64,000 nucleotides of DNA from Eublepharis macularius (GCF_028583425.1 NC_072793.1:97139689-97203688), one strand, 5' to 3'. Positions 43,147-56,187 are shown, counted from the stretch's first letter. The notes: generated by a model from the sequence alone, not told the origin. Translations and numbers: made by a program.

Positions 43147-44091
43147 CGACTACCACTCCTTCTTTGACCTCGCTCCCACGAGTCCGCTCTCTTCCGCAAC
43201 TCCGTGGCAAAAATAATTTATTATTTTCAAAATTAGGTCCTCTATTTTAAACAAATTCTTCTCCGATTAAAAAATTCTGGTATCCAAAATGGCGGGTGTC
43301 TTTTTTCTATGGTTTTGACTCGAAGCTTCTGCCCTTATCCTTCTCCAAGATGGCCCACTTCCATTTAAGTTGAGATCTTGCCCTTTCCCTTTTCCAAAAT
43401 GGTGCACTTCCTTTTCCGGGTTCCCTTTAGTCGTCGCTTCCAGTCAGTTACTCTATTGCTTTGACGCACTTCCTGCTCCATCACAACCACACAGCAGTTC
43501 TCACATTTCTTCAAATTTCCCACAGTTCACTGTCTCTCTTGGACCGCAGGTATGTAAACAATAATCACTTTTCCACTCTAATTCTTCTAAATAAATTCTT
43601 TTTAACTCAGTCACTTTGCCGGAACATAGACAATAAGTCTTTAAAACTTAGCAATCTTTATCTTCCAAATTAACTCAGTTCCTCTTATCAAAATTCTTCT
43701 CGAAAAGAGAGATAGCAATCTTTACCTTAACAATTCTATTTGCAGGTTGTAATCGCTGTTTCAGTACTCCAAGTGTTCCAAATTAGTCCAAATTAATTAC
43801 TGAAGCTTGGGTACGATGATCTTATGTCAATTCAATGACTCCAAAGCCGCTGCAGAGATCTTTGCCATCCTTCATAGAGCGGGACCTCAAGGCTGGGTGG
43901 ACGATCGTTGCGCAGATCTCCCCTCACAGCCGAGATCAACACACCCTCTGGATTCTGAGCATTCACGCCTGTTCTCCGCCTGAGAACAGGGGGCCACGGG
44001 CGATCTAGCACCCCACTAGCCCTCACAAACAGCGGCTCGGACAGCTCCGCTCCCTGAGCTGCATCAGACCACCATGCTCCCAAACCGGAAG
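43147..44091 (-). promoter_or_regulatory. L1 5'UTR/internal promoter region
   Basis: About 945 bp between the duplicated target and ORF1. The outer 280 bp are GC-rich with several CpGs and a perfect 9-nt inverted repeat (CCTGTTCTC/GAGAACAGG at 43968-43990). The inner part has three copies of a CCAARATGGYG/C block (43284, 43346, 43395), of which CAAAATGGCGG resembles a YY1 site. Promoter function is inferred from position only. Confidence 0.55.
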
Positions 44092-44111
44092 TCTGAATTA
44101 CAATACCTTTT

Positions 44112-47100
44112 CATAAACAAAGTGGTTGAGCCATTTCTACTTTTGTGCCACCCTCTCTGATGTACAATGTGACCTACCCTTTGTAGGCCTCTCCCCTTTT
44201 CACATCTCACTTCCTGATTTACTATTGGCTTGTATTTGTTTAAAGCAACCAAGGGAATAAACAAGCTGGTCAAATGGTTATTATTGGGAAGGGTTCTTTG
44301 CATTGTTACCAACACTTAAATATTTTTGCTTCCAGTAGGTTTATGGACCAAACATTTGGTCTTCAATACTATTTTTTTTTTTAGAAATACTGAAACTATA
44401 GCATTACCATGATTGGTGCTTATGTTTTTTCAAAGGAAACCTGCATTTTCTGTTGAGTCTGAAATGTTCCCTCAGAGCCTACCCACCAATAAGATCAGCT
44501 TCAGAGATTCTGTCCTGTGTTCACCCCTCCCTTCTGAAATTAGATGGCTAAGCACGAGAGAGGACCTTCTTTCTCTTCTCCAGCAGCCATCTGTAGGACT
44601 CCATACAGAAATTTATTTGCTGCCAAGGCTGTTGAGACACCAGCATTGTTTATTCTCCCAGGTATCTGCTGAGGTTGCTGCTTTGTTGGTTTTTGTTGAT
44701 GGTGGGAAGAGTAAGTGCTGGGGGGCAATCCTGAGTAGGCCTTCTCAGAATTCAGTGTTATTCAGTGGGGCTTACTCCACTAAAAGTGTCCTTGGTTTTA
44801 TACTGTTTCTTTAAGAGGGAGGGAGTCTGGGCCTCATCAGTTTTATGTGGCTGCTTTATCATCATGTGCTATTTGTTTTTAATGTACTATGTTACTGGTT
44901 TTATTACTGGAAGCCAAATAATGCCACTTGAATAATATCCATTGCAAAAAAAAATGGGAACCACCCTAAATTTCACAAGTACTGTTCGGTGCAGTGGGGG
45001 CTGTTACCAGAGCTGGTCTCCTTGCAATAAAATGATTTGTGGGGGAATTAGCTGGCAAGGAGAATGGCTATACAAGAGGCCAGTAATGGCAGGGATCTGT
45101 CACCAGTTTCTACTAGGTCCCTTCCCAAGATAGCAAACGAGGCTGGTTCTTAAGGTACAACAATAACTTTTATTAAGAACAAATGACATGCACATACACT
45201 CGCAATTACGGGGTAAAAATAATCTCTCTCACACACAGAGTCCTAGGAAGCTCAGTCAGAAATTGGGAATAGAGAGGGGGGGAGCAAATATCTGTATCTA
45301 CCTATCCTTAAGAGTTGTCCAGTCCACAGGAGAAGAGAGTAGCTTCGAACACCAGCGTCCTTGGCTAGGAGAGCAAGAGGCTTGGCCGAACCTCAAGGGA
45401 ACAGCACTTATGGATCCGGAAGCGTGTACGAAGAGAAAGGCTTAGGGAAGTGACCCTAAGGGAGCAGCCAGGAAGCACGCATGATTTGAATGAGGCCAGG
45501 GCCCTCCCTTTATAGGTAAAATGTGCCCTGAGGTAGAAGAGCCCACCTAGCTCTTCTACCACCTTAGAACAAAGGTTCCAACAGTCAGTTCCTGGGTTTG
45601 ACAAAAGTTTGAGTACCTTAATTGGTAGCTGCCGGGGTATGTGAAAGCAAATGCAAAACGCTGCATAAAAGAGATAAAGTTTGTTAGTGAATTCCACCAA
45701 AGCGAAGTTGATGGATTTTAGGTGGGGACTGTACTCTCCCAGGAACAACTGTACATATTTATGAGTCATTTGATTTGTTCCTCAATCAAAGACAGGAGAT
45801 CTCATCACAGAAGGGAATGTGTTAAATGGGGTTGACTCTGCGAGACCTTTGTTGCACTGGGCTCCTCTGAGGCTAGGAAGATACTAAATCCAAATGCCTC
45901 TTAATCACTCCGCATTCCTGTGCAGCATTCCATGCATATGCCATGTTCTCCCAGGCAGGACTCAGAAACTGTTAGAGGCGCTCTAGTGGCAATACAGCAG
46001 CCATTTTAACTCCAGAGGCCTGAACATTTTTAACATCACAAGCAGCCATAAAAAAACTGCTATTAAAATGGTGGAGGCTGGGCTGACCACTTACAGGGAA
46101 GGGGGGGGCGGATTGCCAGATTTTCAGCTTCAGATGCCATTTTCTTTATACCTGAATGTATTCCTGCATTCTAGGCCATAAGGCATGGAGCCATGTGTCC
46201 ATGAGGAATGAGAGCTTGTCATAACAGTCAAGGACCAAAGATGCTCTCTGTAGGCTGTCACCACTCTGGTACAGGTTTCCTCAGAAGGGCCCAGAGCACC
46301 CAATCAACCCCTTTTGTTTACTCACTCCCAGTAGATTTTACTTTGTGTGACTAAATGAGGCATGAGGACCCAGGCAGAATAATAAAAAACTTTATTTAAA
46401 AGGGTTAGTAATAACTGGTGTTCAAAACTAAGGAAACAGTAAAGGTTGGTGAACAAACAAAATAAAACACCCTAATGCATCTAGCTAGATTGTTCCTAGC
46501 TGTCTCCTGATGACTGGATTCAAACTATCTCACCCCTTCTAGATGAGGGATCCCTCCATCTGCAGCACCTTCTCCTCAGCTCTGCACCCTAGGAATGAAC
46601 ACCCTCCCACTGTGATGAAGCCTTTTATCCCTTCTCTCAGGCATCATCCCCGTACTTCTCTATTGGTGAATTTTTCCCCCTCCAAATTCCCTCTTAACCA
46701 ATCACAGGGTCCAAAGGGAACCTGGGAAATGTAGGCCATGTAGTCACTTTAGTACAGGCTTCCCCTGAGCCACTAGGCCTTACTACATGGGCCCAGGCTC
46801 ATAACACAGCTAATGTCTTTTCTCCTATTTCACTGGATCTAAAAGCAGACAGACACAGGGCCAGCCCAATCCTGTAAGCAGCAAAGGCCTTGGGCATGAG
46901 GGGCATTGCCCTATACTGCACGCATTACCATGGCAAGCTGTGAGGTTATGATGGCATAAATGATGGGCAGTTGGTCTAGATCAGGTAACAAAGGACTCTC
47001 AAAACAAGTTTGGCAACCACTATATTCTGGATGTCCATTCACAAATAGATATGGAAGCGTTTCAAGGCTGAGAACAGAAAAGCTGGAAGAGAAACACACA

Positions 47101-47644
47101 ATCTGCTTCTTCATATTCCCCACATACATACACATCTATCACGAGATTTGGTGGCAAACATCACTACTCACTCTTGCCTGGATTAACCTTCATCAGGCTC
47201 TCCTGCATCCAGCTCCTTGACTTAGCTACCTGCTACATAAGCACCAAGAGATGGATCTGGGTTATATGGAAAATAGAGTGATGGGTAGGCTCAGCAAAGT
47301 CAGCACGCTTGTGAAATTTCATTGGATGCCCTTAAAGCTTATCTAGTGCATTCATACTCACTTAAGGAAGAATAACTGAATGGGTCAGTAGCTGGATGGG
47401 GAGCCTGTATCCAAGGGAGGCTTTTGAGCAGGGACTGACTGAATCAGTGAATATAAAGCTGTCTGACACTGTGCTCTGAACAGTGTCAATGAACACAACC
47501 AACCAGGGATCCTGCTCCTCCCAGATTTTAGGTGGGGTCAGACATGGGCTAATTTCAAAAGTAATGATAATTATGGTCTTTTTTCAGAGCTGCTTCTCAC
47601 ACTGTTTCTTCAGTACAGTGATAAAGGTGTATGCATGGACATAT
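44112..47644. other. Intergenic, with unresolved LTR-like stretches
   Basis: No gene was recognised. Around 45140-46060 and 46366-46812 there are LTR-like textures: a complement of a polyadenylation signal (AACTTTTATTAAGAAC at 45165, AAAAACTTTATTT at 46385) at the left of a several-hundred-bp unit. The second is bracketed by TGAGGCATGAGGACC and CAGGCTCATAACACA. No convincing target duplications were found. A decayed palindromic repeat lies near 44728-44790. Confidence 0.3.
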
Positions 47645-48296
47645 GCATTCACCTGGGCTACCCCTGGGCCTGATCCGGAAACTACAACTGGTCCAGAATG
47701 CGGCGGCATGGGTCCTGACTGGTATATCCTACCAGTCACATATCACACCTGTCCTGCGCCAGCTGCACTGGCTTCTGGTTGAATTCCGAATCAGGTTCAA
47801 GGTATTGGTTCTTACCTTTAAACCCCTGAGCAGGTTGGGACCGGCATATCTTCGGGACCGCCTCTCCCTGTATGTTCCACGGAGACCGCTTCGATCAGCG
47901 GATAAATGTTTACTGGTGGTCCCCGGCACTAAGGAAGCCCGCCTTGCTTCAACCAGGGCCAGGGCCTTTTCAGTCCTGGCCCCAGCCTGGTGGAACGCTC
48001 TGTCAATGGAGACCCGGGCCCAGCGGGACATACTATCGTTCTGCCGGGCCTGTAAGACAGAGCTGTTCCGCCAGGCGTTCGGTGGTTGAAGGGGGCGGCG
48101 CCATGTCGGCCTCCCACCTTTGGGGTGGGGGTTCTCCCCCACCCCCACCCCAAATTGGTTAATTTATTTCATTACTGTTTTGTATATTGATTTTAGTATT
48201 GTTGTTTTCTTGTTTTTATTGATTTTAAACTGTTCACCGCCCAGAGCCCTTGAAGATGGGCGGTATATAAATTGAAATATAAATAAATAAAAATAT
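47645..48296 (+). mobile_element. L2-clade LINE, 5'-truncated, with intact 3' end
   Basis: The + frame 47631-48089 encodes the C-terminus of the ORF: RKLQLVQNAAAWVLTG, LHWLLVEFRIRFKVLVLTFK, AYLRDRLSLYVPRRPLRSAD, RARAFSVLAPAWWNALS and CKTELFRQAFGG followed by a stop. The 3'UTR ends in ACCGCCCAGAGCCC...GGGCGGTATATAAATTG and an (AAATA)n tail, the typical L2-type ending. The surviving frame is open, suggesting moderate age. Confidence 0.88.
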
Positions 48297-49844
48297 GTAC
48301 ACCTAAGCCAAGTCATTTCTTGAAGATACATGTATACATGACTGGGGAAACAGATTTCACTGACCTGCAGTTATGGGCCCAGTTCATATCACATTATTTT
48401 AAGAGCCTACTACACACTTCAGGAACAGGAAGGAATCACCCAGAGGCTGTTAGCTTCCTACCCTGATAGTACAAGGCCTTTGTTTTGAGGCCTGTCAAAG
48501 ACTTTGCAGATCTCCAAGAGACACTTCTTTATTCTTATTATTCTCCCTTCCACAGTGTTACTTTATGGGGTAGGCCTTTCTCGCCCGCCCACCCCACGCG
48601 GACACAGCTCCCACTCAATGCCTGAACAGCCATCTGCCACCCAGTGCTTCGTGTTGCAGTTCTGCTGATTAGAAGTAAACAGGAAATGCCAATCAGGATG
48701 TGTCACTTGTCATTACCCTCCAGTCACACTGCCACAGGGCTCACTTCCCACTCCACTTCACAGGGAGATGCTTTCTGACCCTGAGAAACTGCTGGCTGGA
48801 TTAGTAGAGGGAACTGCTCCCATAGAGATCTTAGTCATTAGAGAGATGGGTGGGGGGTAGCCTCCTGCTATCAGACCCTTCCATGCATATTTACAACGAG
48901 CTGCATGCGGGCCTTGGAGCCGCACAGCTTTCTTGTGGGAGTCACACAGCATGTGCTATTCCTTGTTCAGAACTGGCACAGGAACATTTAGTCCTACACA
49001 GTCAGCGCTGGCAAGAATTGTGCAAGGCACCCCTTGTTTGCCAAGACAGGTGGCTGCTTTATTTCCTAGCACCATGAAAATGAAATGTATGCTTCAATTA
49101 TACATCAAATTTGTCCTAAAGAAAACAGTTCTACCCAATGGCAATGCCAGAGTGACAACCAAAACCAGGAGTCTCAAGTCTACAGGCTCAAGTCATCAAA
49201 ATGGATTTTTTTTATCCTTAACCAAACCTAATGCGAAGGTTTTCCATACTGTTGAGTGCTACAACAAGCATTTTAGTAAACAGCTTTCCTCAGAAGCAAT
49301 AACTATTCAGTCTGTCCCTTTGTTAACTCTCATTACCTTATGTTCCCAAAGGTAATTTTGCATATCCTGTCTGGCACGTTTGAGTTTAAATATTTCATTC
49401 ATTCTAACAATCTTGGGAAAGGAAATCAAGGATTGTTGTCACTGGTCCTTCACCCTTTCATCAGTGGTGCACAGGAACAACATGGCACTGAATCTGAACA
49501 ATCAGTACAGCAAGATAATAAGAAGGGGGCTCAATTCATGTGTAAAGAAAAAGTTGATTGTAGTATGTTCAAATGTCCGTCACATTTCTTGTGAACTTCA
49601 CCAGCATTCCTAAAGACAACTGTTTAAATAACTGATTTTCCTCTGACTTTTCCATTGTAAGATAGCCTGCATTTTGCACTTTACTTCCCAACATAGTGCT
49701 AAACATAGGAGGCTCCATGGAGGCACCCAGCAGTTTCCCATACAGACAAATTGCATAGCACTACATGTCTGTATGGAAACCAACATTTTGGAGGGGAGGG
49801 GCACAAGGAAGAACAAAAGCCACAACAGCAGATAACACTATAAG
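48297..49844. other. Intergenic, nothing recognised
   Basis: No exon, RNA gene or repeat family could be supported. Short frames on both strands have no motifs. Confidence 0.35.
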
Positions 49845-50098
49845 CTGCCGTAGCATTGTAGTTAAGTAGCTGGGCTATGTATTAGCCGCTCTACAAGTTG
49901 ACTCCTACTATTGCCGTGAACTCTGCAGGTGGCTTTGAGTAAGCCACTCCTCTCAGGCCCAGCTCTATTGTGGGGATGATAAGAACACTGACCTTTTTCA
50001 CCACTTTGAGTGTGGCACTAATCTATCCAGAAGGGTGATATACAAGCACACTGTTGTTGTTGTTGTTGTTGTTGTTATTAAAATGCAAAGTAATGAAA
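49845..50098 (+). mobile_element. Squamate tRNA-type SINE with (TTG)n tail
   Basis: The sequence CATTGTAGTTAAGTAGCTGGGC, GACTCCTACTATTGCCGTG, GGCTTTGAGTAAGCC...CTCTCAGGCCCAGCTC, CACCACTTTGAGTGTGGC and GATATACAAGCACA follows the layout of the Sauria-type SINE (tRNA-like head, conserved middle, short 3' tail). A nine-unit GTT/TTG microsatellite forms the tail at about 50051-50078. Confidence 0.65.
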
Positions 50099-53000
50099 AG
50101 CGGATGATAGTTTTTAGAGTGATGTGCATGTGTGGCTCCACCCTAAGGCAAAGGCCGATTTTGGAAGCTTGATCTCAGTTATATTAGATGGAAAAATTAA
50201 TATGTGTCAAGATTAGAACCAAGGTCCTGTACTCCAAAAAGCTACATGTTATCCACACAAGTGCACATTGGGCCCCTACAGCTTCCCAAGAACCCAAGTC
50301 ATGACATCCACCATCACAGAGAACCATCCAAAGAGGATCTGTGGAGCATTAATCAGTGGATAAGCACAAGACCAGTTCCTATTTTAATCCCTCCCAGAGA
50401 AAAGGGCTGATAAAAGATGTAGGAGGTAGTACAGTACGGTAGCCAATCAATCAGGGACTATCCCAGGGACAGTCACACTCAATACATTGTTCCATCTGTT
50501 CATGCTCACCCAGCCACACATGAGCTCTTCATGCAATTCATCACCTCTGTCCTCTTTCTGCTGATGTTGTCCCAATATACCTTACCATCCATTTCACATG
50601 GCACAACTGTTGGGTTAATCATCATACCAGCAGTAAACAGGGAGACATTCAGCTGCTAGCGTATTTTCAGTTGTTAACTTGGTTAGCCATCTTGAAAACT
50701 GTTTTGGTAAATGGGTAGAATAGAAATGTTCAAAATAATAAATTGCGCTCTACAGGCAATGTTGTAGGTGGAATACAGATCTTTACCCATGGCATAGTGT
50801 TATGGTAGAAAGCCACTGATCTTCCACTCCTTCCCAATATGCATGTCTCCTAATGAAGGCAGCAAGAATAAAATAGGGTGGCAGCACTGAGAGAGACAGC
50901 AAACACAGATTTCTTTGAATAGTGTCAGGGGCAGTACAAGGGCACCTGGGCTGCTTTTGACCCTCATCGGAAGGTGCATTACTTATCAAGTCTTAAGGAG
51001 TTCTACTTGTACAATACATACTGCACAAACAACAGTCCCATAAACTTTGAAGAATGATTGATGTCCCATGTGGGGTATCCAGGATAGGCTGGTGCAGCTG
51101 TGGTGCAAGCAATATAGAGTTCCTCAACAGACTAGCCTTCGGGTGTACCTCCATTCCATAGTCTCCCCAGACACACAACAATACAGAGCTTGCCAGTTAA
51201 CAGTTCTTTATTAAAGGATGTGGTCAGGCTAGTTAAAACTCACTGACCTGCTGCTTGGTAGATCAGTCCTTTGCCTCCTCTGACCTTCACCACCCCCAAC
51301 TATGCTCTCAGATGGTTTTTAGAGCTAACCCCAACCAGGGGCTCTGCCCTCTCTGCTTGCCCTCATTTTGGTCCTGCCAACCCAAGAAAAATCCCTCTCT
51401 TATGAGTGCCACTCCCACAAACACTGGCCAACTCCTACAAGAGGCTAGTGTGCCAAGGAAAACTCTACCTATAGTGTGTTCCTGTGTAGGCCCTAACTCC
51501 CAATGGCCATGGAAGTCTGCCCAGATAGACTTCTTGCCACCATACGGGTTCCTGCTGCTTCCCATAGCCAGCTCTTAAGCGGAGGGGTCCTCCATGACTG
51601 CTCTCAATCACAATGATCCAAAAAAAAAATAGGAAGGGGGAGAAAACGGGGATTACAAGTATCTTTCATATGCAAGACTGACTGGGCAGGATGCTATCAT
51701 CTCCTGAAGAAAGGTTCTAAAACTGTAAATAAGATGCTGGGTTGTAACAAAAATAGGCAGTGGGAGTATTCTGTTCTCTCCGATTCATTCTGTGGGGTTG
51801 CTTCCAGGACATGTGGATCCTTGTTCTACTGGACTGGGAAAATCAAACATGGTTGAGCCACAAAGCAGCTATGCTGCTGCCCTGGAGTCTGTGGAAACTA
51901 CCAGCTTTAGAATACTTTAGATCTTGCAAACTGTGATCGCGAATTTAAACATACCATACTTTTTATTTTTGTATTAGGATCAGTATTCTCAAAAAAATTT
52001 CAAAACAATTGAACTCAGATAATGTAATTTCATTAACGATAAATCACTTGACTGACAGCAATGCAAACAGCAGATGGGGGTAAATCTCTGGAAATCATTT
52101 AGGTTTTGCATTTCAAACACTGGCAGCCAGGCGCTTGCAAAAGCAATCTTTAGGACCTACCAACTCTGTAAGATTAGCATACCCCATGCAAACCACATAG
52201 CAAATTATGAGGCAAATTCGTAATAAAATTTATTAAGAAAAGCAACAAAATCTAGAATACAACAAGGTTAGGGAGAAGCAAAAGGAATGTTACTATCCCC
52301 CCCGCCCCCCAAACCCCGAATTTATCTGGCTGAGTGTAACATAGGCTCGATTTCATCCTTTTTCTCAAGACCCTATGCCCCCAGGATTCTTATGGGAAGC
52401 CCCACTCCAAAAGTGCCTCGTTTAATATGCTATTTTGTTCAGCACCTGCCTGACTAATAAATGTTTTTAATAACACATGAACAAAAGTTCAAAATGGGAT
52501 CTCCATCACACCTCCATCACACCAAAGCTTCCAGTCCTTAATCTCAAGCACCACCTATCCACTTTTCCTCAGGTGGCAACTATCAACAGGAAGCTAAGCA
52601 AGGGCACAATTTCACTGAAAGAAGCACACCAAAAAAGTATGCTTCTGTCATTATGGTCTGCCAATAAGGTGGGCCTACAACAAGCAATGCATTCTACAAA
52701 AGGATGCCAATCCAGAGAATCTCATTCAAAGCAGTAGCCCCCACACATGCCTTGTGCAAGGCTCTCCTTTACTCAGTAGACTAGCATGCTCAGCTCTAGT
52801 AGCACTGTTGGTAACTCATCCTCTTGTCTGTTCTGTAACTCAAAAAGGACACAAGCCAGATCAATTGGGGCTAAGCAGTTTTGTACAGACCCTCTCCCTT
52901 GTATGTATTTCTTGCCCCTGTCAATTCTTTAACCTTCAAGTATCTCAGATAATACTGTCTTGCTTCCTCCAATCAGTAATCAGGCACATAAGAGAAGAAC

Positions 53001-53690
53001 TGCACACAACTGTTTTCACTCTTAACAGTCCCCGAGATAGATAACCAGTTGGTTTATTAGCTCAAAATCATTTTTTATCAAAACTGATCACCTAGATTTT
53101 CAGTGGCCACATATAGCCACACACAAACTGTACTACGATCAGCTGAATCCAAATTCTTGCACACTGCCCAAGCCCATTTGAAGAAGAGCAGCCTTAGCCA
53201 CAGCTAAGCATCACACAAGGAACACAGGGGTATGCTTCCACAGTTTCACTTTCCCTTGAAACTAACACAGGAGTTCTGGAAAAGAAAAAGTGACAAAAAA
53301 TGGAACAGATGCTTGGATGCACTAGTCTTTCAAGCATTAACAGCACCAACATTTAGAACAGAGTAGACAGGGCTCCTAAGAAAATTCAGACAGACTCACA
53401 ACATCTGCAATAAGCTTATATGCACCCCCCCCCCGCCCAGATGGGCCAAGGAAATGTCAGTTTGTTCAGACACAACCCCAGGAAGGTCCAAGTACGAGTT
53501 AGAGAAAGAAACGAGGGTACAAGATGGTCCCTGATGCTTCCGACTGGCTCGGAAGCAGAATACAGAATTTGATCTCCGGAGAGCAATGCAGTTGCTAAAG
53601 GGAAGGCAAAGGGTATGCAAATGAAAGAGGAGGGAAAGTAAGGAAGGGACGTGACCCACTTGGATGAGCTACAAAGAAACCAATCCGCCA
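50099..53690. other. Intergenic upstream of APEH
   Basis: No gene recognised. Stretches beginning near 51190 (TTAACAGTTCTTTATTAAAGG) and 52215 (GTAATAAAATTTATTAAGAAAAG) have the look of reverse-oriented LTR or retroelement 3' ends, but no boundaries were found. GC rises only after about 53400. Confidence 0.3.
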
Positions 53691-54215
53691 GCCACGGAGA
53701 GCGCCCCCCGCCCCCGCAGCGGTCTCTGCTCTTTAGCACCGCCCAGCTCCCACCCTGGCCCGAGAGAAAGGCATGCCAGCGCCAGCGCCACCCCCGATAG
53801 CTCCGCCAGCTACAGCCCGGCCCCCATCCCAGCAGCTGCCTAGAAAGGCAACTCTCGGCTTTGACAGGCAGCTCCGCAGCCAAATCCCTGTTCCCGTCGC
53901 CTTGCTCCAGAACACAGAACAGAAGGTTGCGAGACTTCGGCCCTTTGTAGGGTAAAGAGAAGCAGCAGCGACGAGATGGAGCCCCCGGTGAGATATTGGG
54001 GGGGGGGGGGTTCCAGCCACGCGCGGGCGGGGGGATGCGCTGCATGCGTGGTCCCCGTTGTGCATTTTACGGTTCTTCCCACAATGCCTGGCGAGTGCCG
54101 ACTGAGGGGCGCAGGGGTTGGCGGGAATGCTAGTGGGAGGGGCTCCGTGCCTCCCCCCGGAAAAAGCCGCGGAGGCCCCTGGCTCTCTCCCCGTTGGGGT
54201 CAGCGCGTGCGTGGT
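53690..54215 (+). promoter_or_regulatory. APEH: CpG-rich promoter region of APEH
   Basis: GC and CpG density jump here compared with both sides (for example CCCCCGCAGCGGTCTCTG, CCACGCGCGGGCGGGGGG, AGCGCGTGCGTGG). The APEH start codon lies in the middle, and no TATA box is seen. This is the usual CpG-island promoter of a housekeeping gene. The transcription start was not located. Confidence 0.6.
53976..53987 (+). CDS. APEH: APEH exon 1, start codon and four codons
   Basis: APEH (acylaminoacyl-peptide hydrolase, S9C prolyl-oligopeptidase family, cytosolic homotetramer) releases N-acylated amino acids from blocked peptides. The window holds exons 1-10, about the first 300 of roughly 730 residues; the Ser-Asp-His catalytic domain lies beyond 64000. 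This exon is ATGGAGCCCCCG followed by GTGAGA. Human APEH likewise has only four codons (MERQ) before its first intron, which supports this start even though the coding part is just 12 nt. Intron 1 is 53988-56057. Confidence 0.8.
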
Positions 54216-55299
54216 TCTCCTTCGACTGGTCTATGCTTTTACTAGTTGCTGGGTCCAAAACCATTGGGCTGTTGAGGACAGATTACTGCGAAGAGTCTGG
54301 GAGATTATACAGAGACTTGCAACGACCCCAAGTTTTTTCTTAACCGGCTTAATTACCCCACCTGCAGGCTGAGGGTTACTGAGGAGGAAAATATTCATAA
54401 ATTTGAGGGGAGGGGGTCTGATCCCCCTACTATTTTCCCACGAGAATTGGAACGCTAGAGATTATTTCTCATTTTCCTCCTTCCCTATTTAGGCTCCTGT
54501 GAAGTCTGCTCATAGACATCCCGATTTTTTTTCAATTAATGCAGTTTTATCACACATTTCTTCCATTATGGGACTCAAGACAGCATAGATTCTCAGGAGG
54601 TCTCCCCTTCAGGTACTGACTAGACCCACGCCATGCTTGTGTAGTTACAACAAGCTTGCTGTATTATGTACCTCCAGATCAAATACTGGGACCTCGATAG
54701 TTATTGCTCTTACTAGTCTTTCTAGAATGCATAATGTCCAACATCAGAGGTAGCCAGATTCACTGACCTTCTGGGCCACATTCGGTAAACTTCGACTTGA
54801 AAGAGAAGCGCCCTTTATGCTTACTCTCGGGTGGGAAAGGTAAATAGAAATGGGTGAGAAACAACGGCCAGGAAACTCCTCCCCTTTTTTGTGGTGTTAT
54901 GCTGCCCAAGGATATAAGAGGAGCAAAACTGATGAAAGTGCAAGACTAGTGAAGGGAATGGGCCAGACAAGCAAGTGCTGATGTCACTGCTGATCTGTTA
55001 TTTCTATTCACCTCTCCACATGATCACAGCAGTAAAAAAAGAGCAGTGAGTGCATGTGACGTGAAGATCTTTCTAGTTCCATATCTCCCCAGAAGAGCGT
55101 TCCAACTGGTGCCAGGCACCTATTAACTTGAGCTAGGTCAACAAACATATTTTATGTTTAAAAGAAATCTTTGTTGTGATGCTTGCAGTTTTGAACTGAT
55201 TGGACTTTTGAGTCTCTCCCTCCTTAAATATGTGAAATTCCTAAGTCTTCTGTAGTTCTGTTACAAACTTGACTTGGTAGCATACATGTTCTGAAATGT

Positions 55300-55450
55300 C
55301 ATTTATTTGTTTGTTTGAGATATTTCTATGCCATTTCTTCAGAGTTGTACTTGAGGTGGCTTACAATTAAAATCACATCACAGTATTTTTTTAAAAGGCC
55401 ATTGGACATAAACAGCTTACAAATTATTGATAAAACAAGCAAATCCTTAA
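55300..55450 (+). repeat. SINE/LINE-tail fragment in APEH intron 1
   Basis: TCATTTATTTGTTTGTTTGAGATATTTCTATGCC with GAGGTGGCTTACAATTAAAATC is another decayed copy of the repeat type seen at 8126 and 23855. Confidence 0.5.
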
Positions 55451-55594
55451 AAAGTTGATAGGACAGATCCCATGCTTAAAAATGAATCCTTCTCCTGCCA
55501 GCACTTCAAGATCAAAGAGGTTTTTCTAATATTGAAGAAGTAATCAACAGAAATCCTGACTATAACTGACACAAAATAGAAAATAAGTATTTCT

Positions 55595-55770
55595 GCCTAA
55601 ACATATGAAGCTTCCTTATATTGAATCAGACCTTCTCTGACTGGTGGCGTCTCCAGGGTTTTGAGTGAAGGTCTTTCACGTCACCTACTAACTGTTCCTT
55701 TGGAGATAGTAAGGATTGAACCTGGGATTTTCTGCATGCAATGTGGATGCATTACCACCAGTTTAGAGAG
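55595..55770 (-). mobile_element. tRNA-derived SINE in APEH intron 1
   Basis: The + strand reads GAAGCTTCCTTATATTGAATCAGACC, GGTCTTTCACGTCACCTAC and AGGATTGAACCTGGGATTTTCTGCATGC. The last block is the complement of a tRNA B-box (GGTTCAATCC), so the SINE head is on the right and the element reads leftward. It is the same family as 16745-16925. Confidence 0.75.
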
Positions 55771-56057
55771 GAATAAAAATCAATGGCAGCTACTGTAACT
55801 ACCCTTCCTCTGCAGAAAGCCATTTCTGATGCGTTGCTAGCTAGAACACTCATATATATATATATTTCTATTACATTCTCTCACCTTTAATTCACTGAAA
55901 TATTCTACTTAGGTGATGTGCTTCGTATCTTGTGTGGCTTTTCATCCAGAAGCAGTTGTTGCTTGCCCTGAACAAGTGGGTCATTGACAAGATACTTGTA
56001 ATACTGTCTCCTGGAGCCAATCTCAACTAATTACACTTCTTATTTTTCAATATGCAG

Positions 56058-56187
56058 TTGCTGGTAAACACTGAAGACATAGCTGCTTTGTACCGTGAAC
56101 TTAGCCAATTCCCATCTCTTTCCAGTGCTTGTATTGGACCTGAGATAACAACGCAGTATGGGGGGAAATACTGCAATATTTACACAG
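56058..56187 (+). CDS. APEH: APEH exon 2
   Basis: Acceptor TCAATATGCAG, donor ACAG|GTATAC. Encodes LLVNTEDIAALYRELSQFPS then ACIGPEITTQYGGKYCNIYT, closely matching the N-terminal part of mammalian APEH (EEAAALYRGLS...GPEVTTQYGGQY). The exon is 43 codons plus one base, so phase fits exon 3. Confidence 0.95.

Larger units (their letters stand above)
29924..44091 (-). mobile_element. L1-type LINE, near full-length, broken by two insertions
   Basis: The same sequence TCTGAATTACAATACCTTTT stands at 29904-29923 and 44092-44111, a long target-site duplication typical of L1 retrotransposition. The A-rich tail of the element is the T-run/AATAAAA complement at 29924-29945. Reading the - strand: 5'UTR about 43147-44091; ORF1 43146-42391; ORF2 from 42388 with endonuclease, reverse transcriptase and C-terminal zinc-type region, ending at 30225. 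ORF2 is split by a Gypsy element (33253-40188) and by a short LINE (31111-32625). Several frameshifts and stops show that it is inactive. Without the inserts it is about 5.7 kb. Confidence 0.9.

Noticed and set aside
47729..48148. 139-codon - strand frame
   Set aside because: It is the shadow of the + strand L2 LINE frame.
53416..54045. 209-codon - strand frame opposite the APEH promoter
   Set aside because: Low stop-codon density in CpG-rich DNA explains it; no conserved motif, and it runs through the APEH start region antisense.
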